Shown one piece after another: positions 57,497 through 64,000 of a DNA stretch of 64,000 nucleotides. Source of the DNA: Rugamonas aquatica (lineage in GTDB: Bacteria > Pseudomonadota > Gammaproteobacteria > Burkholderiales > Burkholderiaceae_D); the NCBI RefSeq assembly GCF_009380215.1, contig NZ_WHUG01000003.1, forward strand, positions 639,131 through 703,130. The letters run 5' to 3'. The notes below the pieces were generated by a model that was not told where the DNA came from, ran no database searches, and saw only the letters and a program-made list of their open reading frames with translations. A program made the translations under genes and the position numbers. Positions within the stretch are counted from its first letter, which is position 1, and every line of letters begins with the position of its first letter.

Positions 57497-58190
57497 GTTG
57501 TTTGAACAGGATGGCGCGGCGGCGCGACATGGCTACCCTCAGGTCGCCCTGTAGCGTCAGCGCCATGCCGCCGGCCGGCGCCGGCGCGATGCCGGTGACG
57601 CGGGCGAGATTGACGATCTGGCTGCGGCTGATGCGCATGAATTTGGCGGCGTCGAGCCGCGCCTCCATTTGCGACAATGAACGCAGCAGCAAAGGGCGGT
57701 GGTGGTCGAAATACACGCGGGTGTAATTGCCTTCGGACTCGAACAGCACGATGTCGTCCAGCGCGACGAACCAGCAGCGTTCTCCATCCTTGATGAATAC
57801 CTTGCCGTCCTGCGGCGGTGGCGGTTCGGCCGCAGCGGCGACGGGCGCTGGCAAGCGCTTTTGCAGCGCCTGCGCCAGCCGTGGCGGATCGACGGGCTTG
57901 AGCAGGTAATCCAGCGCGCTGACGTCGAAGGCGCGGATCGCGTAGCGGTCATAGGCGGTGGTGAAGATGACGGTGGGCGGCTGTTCCAGCGCCGTCAACA
58001 GATCGAAGCCGCTGCCGTCGGGCATTTGCACGTCGAGGAAAATCAGCTCCGGCGACAGGCGCGCGATCTGCTGCAGGCCTTCCTGCACGCCGGCGGCCTC
58101 GCCGACGATTTCCACCTGCGGATGTTCCAGCAGCAGGCGCCGTAATTCGTCGCGGGCCAGCCGTTCGTCGTCGATGATCAGTGCGCGCAT
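57483..58190 (-). CDS. LytTR-family response regulator
   Basis: A 235-aa response regulator. The receiver domain has phospho-acceptor Asp53 in FLDVQMPDGSG, acidic pair DDE at 7-9 and Lys in LLKPVD. A LytTR DNA-binding domain (about 130-230; LFESEGNYTRVYF, MRISRSQIVNL) follows. Its start overlaps the kinase stop by 13 bases. It is convergent with the ABC/M1 gene by 14 bases. It probably controls a nearby promoter, possibly that of the ABC operon (inference). Confidence 0.94.
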   Translation of the reverse strand: MRALIIDDERLARDELRRLLLEHPQVEIVGEAAGVQEGLQQIARLSPELIFLDVQMPDGSGFDLLTALEQPPTVIFTTAYDRYAIRAFDVSALDYLLKPVDPPRLAQALQKRLPAPVAAAAEPPPPQDGKVFIKDGERCWFVALDDIVLFESEGNYTRVYFDHHRPLLLRSLSQMEARLDAAKFMRISRSQIVNLARVTGIAPAPAGGMALTLQGDLRVAMSRRRAILFKQLNRL

Positions 58191-59257
58191 GCGCTCTCCT
58201 TGGGCAGTGTCACGGTGGCGACGACCCAGCCGTCTTCTTCGGCCAGCACGCAGCCGGCGCCGGGTCCGAATAAAAGCACCAGCCGCTTGGCGGCATTGGC
58301 CAGACCCAGTCGCGTGGACGTGCTGTCCGCCGCCATCCGGCCCTGGTTGGCGACGCGCAGCAGCATCGCGCCGCTGCCGGCTTCGCGGTGCGCGGTGATG
58401 CGCACCTGGCAGGGAGTGACGCTGCGCTCCACGCCGTGCTTGATGGCGTTTTCCACCAGTGTTTGCAGCAGCATCGGCGGCAGCATCACGCCTTCCAGGC
58501 CGGGGGCGATATCCTGCGCCAATTGCAGGCGGTCTTCAAAGCGCAGCTTCTCCATACCCAGATAGGCTTGCAGCGCCGTCAGTTCCTCGTCGAGCCGCAC
58601 GGTGTCCGCCATGCCGGCCTGCAGATTGTGCCGCATCATGCCGGACAACTGGCCCATCGCACGCGCGGCCGCCGGCACGTCCTGGAACATCAGAGCGCGG
58701 ATGCTGTTCATGCTGTTGAAGAAAAAGTGGGGATTGACCTGGGCCTGCAGGGCGCGCAGTTCGGCGTCCTTGACGTGGATTTCAAGCTGCAGTTTTTCGA
58801 TTTCCAGTTGCGTGGCGCGGCGCCGCGACAGCGCCAGCGTGTAGAGCAGGGTCCACAGCGCGAATACGAGATACCACAGGACGGCGAGGATGACCAGTGT
58901 GGCCGCCACCTCGTCGTTGTCCTTGAGGATGGCGCCGTTGCGGAACAGGAGTTCGGCCAGCAGCACCGACGCGGTCTGCACCACGCTGAGCGCCGCCAGG
59001 CCGGCGGCGATGCGCGCCAGCGGCAGCCCGCGCGGCTGCTCCAGCCAGCGGGAGCGGCGCAGCCAGGCGCGCCATCCATGCGACAGCGCGAGCCCGGTCA
59101 GCGCACAAAAGATTTTGGCGACCGAGAACCACAGTACGTAGACCGTAAAACCCTTGCCCCACGAAGAGTAGACGCCCAGCGCCGCCAGCGCGCCCCAGCC
59201 CGCGCATTGCGCAAGCCAGTAGTCGCGGCGGCTGCCGGTCAGGGGGCTGGGCTGCAT
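58178..59257 (-). CDS. LytS-type sensor histidine kinase
   Basis: Membrane kinase of 359 aa. Four hydrophobic segments in residues 12-140 are followed by a coiled linker and the His_kinase domain with phospho-acceptor His177 in QVNPHFFFNSMNSIRAL. An HATPase domain has LVENAIKHGV and a G-box GLANAAKRL. No periplasmic sensor domain of size is present, so it may sense a membrane or envelope state. It is translationally coupled to the response regulator. Confidence 0.93.
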   Translation of the reverse strand: MQPSPLTGSRRDYWLAQCAGWGALAALGVYSSWGKGFTVYVLWFSVAKIFCALTGLALSHGWRAWLRRSRWLEQPRGLPLARIAAGLAALSVVQTASVLLAELLFRNGAILKDNDEVAATLVILAVLWYLVFALWTLLYTLALSRRRATQLEIEKLQLEIHVKDAELRALQAQVNPHFFFNSMNSIRALMFQDVPAAARAMGQLSGMMRHNLQAGMADTVRLDEELTALQAYLGMEKLRFEDRLQLAQDIAPGLEGVMLPPMLLQTLVENAIKHGVERSVTPCQVRITAHREAGSGAMLLRVANQGRMAADSTSTRLGLANAAKRLVLLFGPGAGCVLAEEDGWVVATVTLPKESACAH

Positions 59258-59267
59258 GCGGTGGCGG

Positions 59268-60203
59268 TCAGCCCTGTTGCAGCGGGATGATGCCGGGCAC
59301 GGTGGTCGGCGTCGAACATGGCTCTTCGTCGAAGGCGATGTCGCCCAGCGGATTGGCCTGGCCGTCGGCCTTGATGTCCTTGAAGCCGAACAGGTCGCGG
59401 TCCATCAGGTGCGACGGCACCACGGTCGACAGCGACGAGAAGATGTTCTCCACGCGGCCGGGGAATTTCTTTTCCCAATCGCGCATCAAGCCCTTGATCT
59501 GCTTGCGCTGCAGGTTCTCCTGCGAGCCGCACAGGTCGCACGGGATGATGGGGAAGCCTTTGACTTCGGCATAGCGCTCGGTGTCTTCTTCCTTCACGTA
59601 GGCCATCGGACGGATCACCATGTGCTTGCCGTCGTCGGACACCAGCTTGGCCGGCATGCCCTTGAGCTTCCCGCCGAAGAACATATTCAGGAAGAAGGTC
59701 TCCAGGATGTCGTCGCGGTGGTGGCCCAGTGCGATCTTGTTGCAGCCCAGTTCATCGGCCACGCGGTACAGGATGCCGCGGCGCAGGCGCGAGCACAGCG
59801 AGCAGGTGGTTTTACCTTCCGGGATCAGACGCTTGACGATGCTGTAGGTGTCCTGGTTCTCGATGTGGAAGGGGATGCCCAGTTCCTTCAGGTAGGCCGG
59901 CAGGATGTGGTCGGGGAAGTTGGGCTGCTTCTGGTCCAGGTTGACGGCGACGATTTCGAAGTTGATCGGCGCGCGTTCGCGCAGCGTCATCAGGATGTCG
60001 AGCAGCGCGTAGCTGTCCTTGCCGCCGGACAGGCAGACCATGACCTTGTCGCCGTCTTCGATCATGTTGAAATCGCCGATGGCCTGGCCGACCAGGCGGC
60101 ACAGGCGTTTGTGCAGCTTGTTGTTCTCTAGCGCGATCTTCTCGGCGGACTTGGTGGAGGCGGCGGCCGGTGCGGCCGCTACGTTGTCGAGTACTGCGTT
60201 CAT
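59268..60203 (-). CDS. ttcA: tRNA 2-thiocytidine(32) synthetase TtcA
   Basis: Adds sulphur to C32 of certain tRNAs using an iron-sulphur cluster. Length is 311 aa. The PP-loop is SGGKDS (59-64). The cluster cysteines are in [12 protein letters not shown], with a third in [12 protein letters not shown]. The ATG at 60203 is chosen (MNAVLDN); the open frame upstream runs through folB. Its start overlaps the folB stop by 4 bases. Confidence 0.96.
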   Translation of the reverse strand: MNAVLDNVAAAPAAASTKSAEKIALENNKLHKRLCRLVGQAIGDFNMIEDGDKVMVCLSGGKDSYALLDILMTLRERAPINFEIVAVNLDQKQPNFPDHILPAYLKELGIPFHIENQDTYSIVKRLIPEGKTTCSLCSRLRRGILYRVADELGCNKIALGHHRDDILETFFLNMFFGGKLKGMPAKLVSDDGKHMVIRPMAYVKEEDTERYAEVKGFPIIPCDLCGSQENLQRKQIKGLMRDWEKKFPGRVENIFSSLSTVVPSHLMDRDLFGFKDIKADGQANPLGDIAFDEEPCSTPTTVPGIIPLQQG

Positions 60204-60598
60204 ACATTTCCCTTGATCTTGAATACTTCCACGCCCACGCCTTCGCAGTCCGGATACACGTCCGGCTTCATGGTCGATACGCGGGCCGCGCGCACGCGCG
60301 GGTGTTCCAGCATGGCGCTGACGATGTCGTCGCACAGGCTTTCCTGCAGATGCACGTGGCCGCGCGCCATCAGCTTGGCGATGGTGTCGCGCATGAAGTC
60401 GTAGTCCACCACTTCTTCCAGCTGGTCCTTGACCGGCGTGGAGACGGCCAGCGGGATGTACAGGTCGACGTTGATCAGCAAGCGCTGCTCGCCCTTTTTC
60501 TCGAACTCGTAGACGCCGATGTTGATCAACACTTCGTAGTTGCGCAGGAACAGGCGGCGGCAGTCGTTCAGTTGCGGGTGTATCAGGGCGGACAGCAT
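60200..60598 (-). CDS. folB: Dihydroneopterin aldolase
   Basis: Folate-pathway enzyme making 6-hydroxymethyl-dihydropterin. Length is 132 aa. It shows [29 protein letters not shown] (parts: [14 protein letters not shown]), the catalytic Glu in that segment, [10 protein letters not shown] and [11 protein letters not shown]. It is coupled to ttcA and lies 37 bases after a pteridine-reductase-like SDR gene, which fits a small folate-related operon. Confidence 0.93.
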   Translation of the reverse strand: MLSALIHPQLNDCRRLFLRNYEVLINIGVYEFEKKGEQRLLINVDLYIPLAVSTPVKDQLEEVVDYDFMRDTIAKLMARGHVHLQESLCDDIVSAMLEHPRVRAARVSTMKPDVYPDCEGVGVEVFKIKGNV

Positions 60599-60635
60599 AG
60601 TTTTACCTTCTTCAGATTGAATTCGTTTGGCCAGC

Positions 60636-61415
60636 TCATTTCGCCAAAAACATCACGTCGCGCGGCAGCGGCATCAGGTGCTGGCCGCCGTCGACCAGCA
60701 GGGTGGCGCCGGTCAGTGCGCGTGCCGTGGCAGCGTAGACCACGCTGTCGGCGATATCTTCCGGGGTGCTGGAGCGGCCCAGCGGGGTTTGCCGGTGCGC
60801 GTGGGCGAAACCGGCGTCGGTCTGGTCGCCGGACACCATGGTGATGCCGGGCGCGATGCCGACCACCCGCACCGCCGGCGCCAGCTGCTGCGCCAGCATC
60901 GTGGTGGCGGTGTGCAGCGCCGCCTTGGACAGGGTGTACGACAAAAAATCAGGATTGAGATTGTACAGTTTTTGGTCGAGCAGGTTGATGACGACCCCTT
61001 GTTCGTCGGCGCCCAGGGCCGCGTGCAGCGCCTGCGCCAGGATCACCGGCGCGGCGACGTTGGCGCGCATGTGGGCGTCGAGGCGGGCGGCGGTGAAGTC
61101 GGCGGCGCTGTCGTACTCGAACAGCGAGGCGTTGTTGACCACGCAGCGCACAGCGCCCAGCGCGGCCACCGCCCGCGGCAGCAGGGCGCGCACGGCGGCA
61201 TCGTCGGCCAGGTCGCAGCGCAGGGCGACGGCGCGGCGGCCCAGCGCCTCGATGGCGGCAACCACTTCGCGCGCCTCGGCCTCGGACGCGCGGTAGTGCA
61301 CCGCCACGTCCCAGCCGGCGCGCGCCAGGCCGAGCGCGATGGCGCGGCCGATGCGGCGGCCCGCGCCGGTGACGAGGGCGACGGGGGCGGTGGATGGATT
61401 GTGCTTTGTCGTCAT
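60636..61415 (-). CDS. SDR-family oxidoreductase, pteridine reductase/FolM-like
   Basis: NAD(P)H-dependent short-chain reductase of 259 aa. The cofactor motif TGAGRRIGRAIA has the Arg-rich TGxxxRIG form of pteridine and dihydromonapterin reductases. Also seen are NNASLFEYD, the catalytic Tyr-Lys pair in SYTLSKAAL and the GITMVSGDQ loop. The ATG at 61415 is preferred to a TTG two codons earlier. Next to folB, a dihydrofolate or dihydromonapterin reductase role is likely. Confidence 0.88.
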   Translation of the reverse strand: MTTKHNPSTAPVALVTGAGRRIGRAIALGLARAGWDVAVHYRASEAEAREVVAAIEALGRRAVALRCDLADDAAVRALLPRAVAALGAVRCVVNNASLFEYDSAADFTAARLDAHMRANVAAPVILAQALHAALGADEQGVVINLLDQKLYNLNPDFLSYTLSKAALHTATTMLAQQLAPAVRVVGIAPGITMVSGDQTDAGFAHAHRQTPLGRSSTPEDIADSVVYAATARALTGATLLVDGGQHLMPLPRDVMFLAK

Positions 61416-61430
61416 GGTCAATTTAGTTTA

Positions 61431-61495
61431 CGTGTCGTTCCCGCGCAGGCGGGAACCCATGTTGAGTATGGATTCCCGCCTGCGCGGGAATGACG
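61431..61495. repeat. REP-like inverted repeat pair
   Basis: Two copies of TTCCCGC(C/G)...GCGGGAA-type palindromic units face each other. The left unit CGTTCCCGCGCAGGCGGGAA and the right unit ATTCCCGCCTGCGCGGGAAT flank a 12-15 base spacer. Together they make a long stem. This is the common dispersed repeat of many beta- and gammaproteobacteria. It lies between the divergent SDR and MidA-type genes. Confidence 0.85.
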
Positions 61496-61545
61496 TTGTA
61501 TTCGTTTCTGGCGGCCCGGCGCGCCGATTCGCTACAATGCCGGTT

Positions 61546-62697
61546 ATGTCCCTACCTGTACCTTCAAGCGACGCGCTGGCCGCGTCCCACGCCCTGTCGC
61601 ACCTGATCGCCGCCGAAATCGCGCGCAACGACGGCGCCATCTCCTTCGCCCGCTATATGGAACTGGCCCTGTACGCCCCCGATCTGGGCTACTACAGCGG
61701 CGGTTCCGCCAAACTGGGCAAAGATGGCGATTTTACAACCGCGCCCGAGCTCACGCCGCTGTTCGGCGCGGCGGTGGCGCAGGCCGCAGCCGCTATTATC
61801 GCCCAAAGCGCGCCGCAGATCCTCGAATTCGGCGCCGGCACCGGCAAGCTGGCCTTCGACATCCTGACCGAGATGGCCGTCGCCGGGGTGGCGATCGAGC
61901 GCTATTTCATCGTCGAGCTGTCCGGCGAGCTGCGCGCGCGCCAGCAGGACAAGCTGCGCGATTTCCCGCAGGTGGTGTGGCTCGATGAATTCCCGGACGC
62001 CTTCGACGGCGTGGTGGTCGGCAACGAGGTGCTCGATGCGATGCCGGTCCACCTGATCACCCGCCATCCGGAAGGCTGGCACGAATTGCAGGTGACGGTG
62101 CGCGACGGCCGCTTCGATTATCTCGAAACGCCGGCCGGGCCCGAGCTGCTGGCGCAGATCGCGCTGCAGATCCCGGAGCACGACAGCCTGCCGGTCGGCT
62201 ACGTCAGCGAAGTGCACGGCGTGGCGTGCGGCTTCATGGCGACGCTGGCGCGCATGCTGCGCAACGGCCGCGCCAACGCCGCCTTCCTGTTCGACTACGG
62301 CTTCCCGGCGCACGAGTACTACCTGGGCCAGCGCGCCACCGGCACGCTGATGTGCCACTACCGCCATCACGCGCACCCGGACCCGTTCTACTACCCGGGC
62401 CTGCAGGACATCACGGCCCACGTCGATTTCACGGCGATGGCGCTGGCGGCGCAGGAGGCGGGCGCCGAGGTGCTGGCCTATCTGAACCAGGCCGGCTTCC
62501 TGATCGGCGCCGGCGCCGGCGAGCTGCTGCTGCGCACCGACCCGTCCGACGCGATGCGCTATCTGCCGCAGGCCAAGGCGCTGCAAAAGCTGCTGTCGCC
62601 GGCGGAAATGGGCGAATTGTTCAAGGTGCTGGTGATCGGCAAGAACGTCGCCTTGCCGGACGCCATTGCCGCCCACGATCGCAGCCATCGCCTGTAG
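61546..62697 (+). CDS. MidA/NDUFAF7-type SAM-dependent methyltransferase (DUF185)
   Basis: A 383-aa cytoplasmic methyltransferase-fold protein. It has ISFARYMELALYAPDLGYYS, GDFTTAPELTPLFG and the SAM-binding LEFGAGTGKLA (near residue 92). GNEVLDAMPVHL and FDYGFPAHEYY follow. The mitochondrial homologue methylates an Arg of a complex I subunit. The bacterial substrate is not established. The ATG at 61546 is only 7 bases after TACAAT, so the transcript may have little or no leader. An upstream in-frame extension is just translated repeat. Confidence 0.92.
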   Translation: MSLPVPSSDALAASHALSHLIAAEIARNDGAISFARYMELALYAPDLGYYSGGSAKLGKDGDFTTAPELTPLFGAAVAQAAAAIIAQSAPQILEFGAGTGKLAFDILTEMAVAGVAIERYFIVELSGELRARQQDKLRDFPQVVWLDEFPDAFDGVVVGNEVLDAMPVHLITRHPEGWHELQVTVRDGRFDYLETPAGPELLAQIALQIPEHDSLPVGYVSEVHGVACGFMATLARMLRNGRANAAFLFDYGFPAHEYYLGQRATGTLMCHYRHHAHPDPFYYPGLQDITAHVDFTAMALAAQEAGAEVLAYLNQAGFLIGAGAGELLLRTDPSDAMRYLPQAKALQKLLSPAEMGELFKVLVIGKNVALPDAIAAHDRSHRL

Positions 62698-62810
62698 ACT
62701 GAATGTCACAATGATCGGAATAGCAAGGCGATTCCTTGCTTGATCGCCGAGTTTTGGCGCGCCAGATCGGCTATGATGAATGACGCGCTCGCTGGACAAT
62801 TATTGGAACG

Positions 62811-63836
62811 ATGGCAAAGATACACACACACTATGACAACCTGAAGGTGTCGCGCATGGCGCCGCAGGAGGTCATACGTGCCGCCTACAAGGCGCTGAGT
62901 CAAAAATACCATCCGGATAAGAATCCGGGGGATGAGAAGGCTGCGCGCATCATGGCCATCCTCAACAGCGCCTACGACACCCTGTCCGACGCCCAGCGCC
63001 GCAAGGAACACGACGAGTGGATCGCCGCCGAGGAGTGGGAGATCGAGTGGCTGGAGAGCACCCGCCACGAGGACGGTCACGGCCACGGTCATCGCGGCGC
63101 CGACAAGCACCGCCACGACGGGCCGGACCGGGCCTGGAACCCGGAGCCGGTCGACGAAACCCCGCGTCCGCGCCGGCCCGCCACATGGAAGTGGTGGGGC
63201 GGCCTGGCGGCCAGCCTGCTGGTGGGCTGGGTGGGCGGCGTGGCCATGGTGTCCGAACCGCATCTGTTGTCGTCCGCGCTGGCCTCGGCCTGGGGCGGCA
63301 AGGTGGACGATGGCGGCAGCCGCGCGCAGCAGCGCCTGCCCGCGCGCGATCCCAAGGCCGAGATGCGCGAAGCCTGGGCTTCCACCCAGCCTTACTATCC
63401 CGAAGCAAACGGCAGCCGGCCGGCGCCGATCCGGGTGCAGGCGCTGTCGCAGGTGATCCTGCCGAATGCGGCCGCCGATTGCGAGAGCGAGACCCAGACC
63501 CTGGTGGCGCCCAACGGCGAGCCGTGGCCGACGCAGTCCGGTTACATGACCGGTTTCCCGGTCGGCAACCGGGGCGACGATATGCAGCTGATGCTCGATA
63601 ACGCCGGCAACGCTTCGGCGGTGTTCATCAAGATCTACGATACGGAGCGCCATTCAAATGTGCGCTACGCCTATGTGCAGGCGCACGACAAGCTGGTGGT
63701 CGACAAGCTGTCCAACGGCAAATACGAAATCCGCTATCAAAACCTGGATATCGGCGCCAACCAGAGCGGCTGCGCGCCGGCCAGCCGCACGGCGGCGGCC
63801 AGCACGGCCACGCCGGCCGCGCCGGTCAACAACTAG
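62811..63836 (+). CDS. J-domain membrane protein
   Basis: A 341-aa protein. An N-terminal J domain (1-75, with HPD at 34-36 in KYHPDKNPGD) would stimulate a DnaK-type chaperone. A His-rich linker (HEDGHGHGHRG) is followed by one membrane helix (about 127-147) and a periplasmic domain with Cys near 225 and 320. The J domain therefore faces the cytoplasm. The periplasmic part is of no family I know. It ends in an Ala/Thr/Pro-rich tail. Confidence 0.87.
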   Translation: MAKIHTHYDNLKVSRMAPQEVIRAAYKALSQKYHPDKNPGDEKAARIMAILNSAYDTLSDAQRRKEHDEWIAAEEWEIEWLESTRHEDGHGHGHRGADKHRHDGPDRAWNPEPVDETPRPRRPATWKWWGGLAASLLVGWVGGVAMVSEPHLLSSALASAWGGKVDDGGSRAQQRLPARDPKAEMREAWASTQPYYPEANGSRPAPIRVQALSQVILPNAAADCESETQTLVAPNGEPWPTQSGYMTGFPVGNRGDDMQLMLDNAGNASAVFIKIYDTERHSNVRYAYVQAHDKLVVDKLSNGKYEIRYQNLDIGANQSGCAPASRTAAASTATPAAPVNN

Positions 63837-63839
63837 CCG

Positions 63840-64000
63840 CTAGAACTCTTCCCATTCCGAGCCCATGTCCGCCTTGGCTTTGGCGGCGGGCTTGGGCGCG
63901 GCCGGCGCTTTTGCCGCCGGTTTGGCTGCCGCTGGCTTCGTCGCGGCGGGCTTGACCGCGGCCAGCTTGGGCGCGGCGGCCGGCGTCGCCGCCCTGACTG
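63840..64000 (-). CDS. C-terminal tail of a methyl-accepting chemotaxis protein (start outside window)
   Basis: Only the last 53 codons are in the window. They encode an Ala/Lys/Pro-rich linker (repeats of KPAA and similar) ending SEWEEF. A flexible linker capped by a W-E-x-F pentapeptide is the tether that CheR/CheB bind on chemoreceptors, and tails of this kind are common on betaproteobacterial receptors. The receptor body lies beyond the right edge. Confidence 0.6.
   Translation of the reverse strand, partial: VRAATPAAAPKLAAVKPAATKPAAAKPAAKAPAAPKPAAKAKADMGSEWEEF

Noticed and set aside
61339..61545. Longer methyltransferase start
   Set aside because: The added residues (FPRRREP..., DSRLRGND...) are translated REP repeat and antisense of the SDR gene.

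Overview
The window is one contiguous piece of a GC-rich (about 65%) betaproteobacterial chromosome. Gene content and order point to the family Oxalobacteraceae (Duganella, Massilia, Janthinobacterium group). The supporting signs are a zinc-less type DksA, a SAH riboswitch before ahcY, the ahcY–holin-like–metF order, the lpxL/lpxL/dapF/DUF484/xerC cluster, and a JDVT-CTERM sorting protease next to its target. Coding density is very high. Six convergent pairs overlap at their 3' ends, and most operons use 4-base start/stop overlaps. I saw no rRNA, tRNA, CRISPR array, transposase or prophage.

Layout, 1-16 kb: the end of a type II secretion operon (gspE partial, gspF, gspC-like), followed by a patatin/beta-barrel phospholipase of the PlpD type. 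Next come an XRE-type regulator, the HslVU protease, a protein with two STAS-like halves, dksA with a terminator, a CobW-type metal GTPase, and xerC/DUF484. A porin and a Sel1-repeat protein lie between DUF484 and dapF.

16-29 kb: dapF and two lipid A acyltransferases run leftward, and metK is divergent from them. The metK leader can fold into a pseudoknot that reaches the ribosome binding region. Then come a small membrane-protein remnant, the SAH riboswitch with ahcY, a YvlD-type membrane protein, metF, 5-formyl-THF cyclo-ligase, a soluble lytic transglycosylase, a glutathione transferase, the CCA-adding enzyme and a GNAT protein. Together these cover the activated-methyl cycle and one-carbon metabolism.

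28.7-35.8 kb: the most unusual region. A MrtJ-like intramembrane protease precedes a tightly packed operon encoding a cytochrome c/Ig-repeat protein with a JDVT-CTERM tail, a TlpA-type thioredoxin, a DUF4266 lipoprotein, a DUF3570 outer-membrane barrel, an ApbE flavin transferase and a DsbD-type electron carrier. The set reads as an extracytoplasmic redox system. The DUF3570 barrel carries two motifs that resemble ApbE flavinylation sites.

35.8-37.2 kb: an AT-richer two-gene cassette. One protein is nucleotidyltransferase-like (DUF6932) and the other is unrecognised. It looks recently acquired and could be a toxin-antitoxin or defence module.

37.2-64 kb: an Lrp regulator is divergent from hppD and an indolepyruvate ferredoxin oxidoreductase (aromatic amino acid breakdown). 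A TonB-dependent receptor, AraC and LysR regulators, an MFS exporter, and S41 and M14 peptidases follow. After them lies an ABC transporter whose permease is fused to an M1-type peptidase, next to a LytS/LytT-type two-component system. The window ends with ttcA, folB and a folM-like reductase, a REP-like repeat, a MidA-type methyltransferase, a membrane J-domain protein and the C-terminal tail of a chemotaxis receptor.
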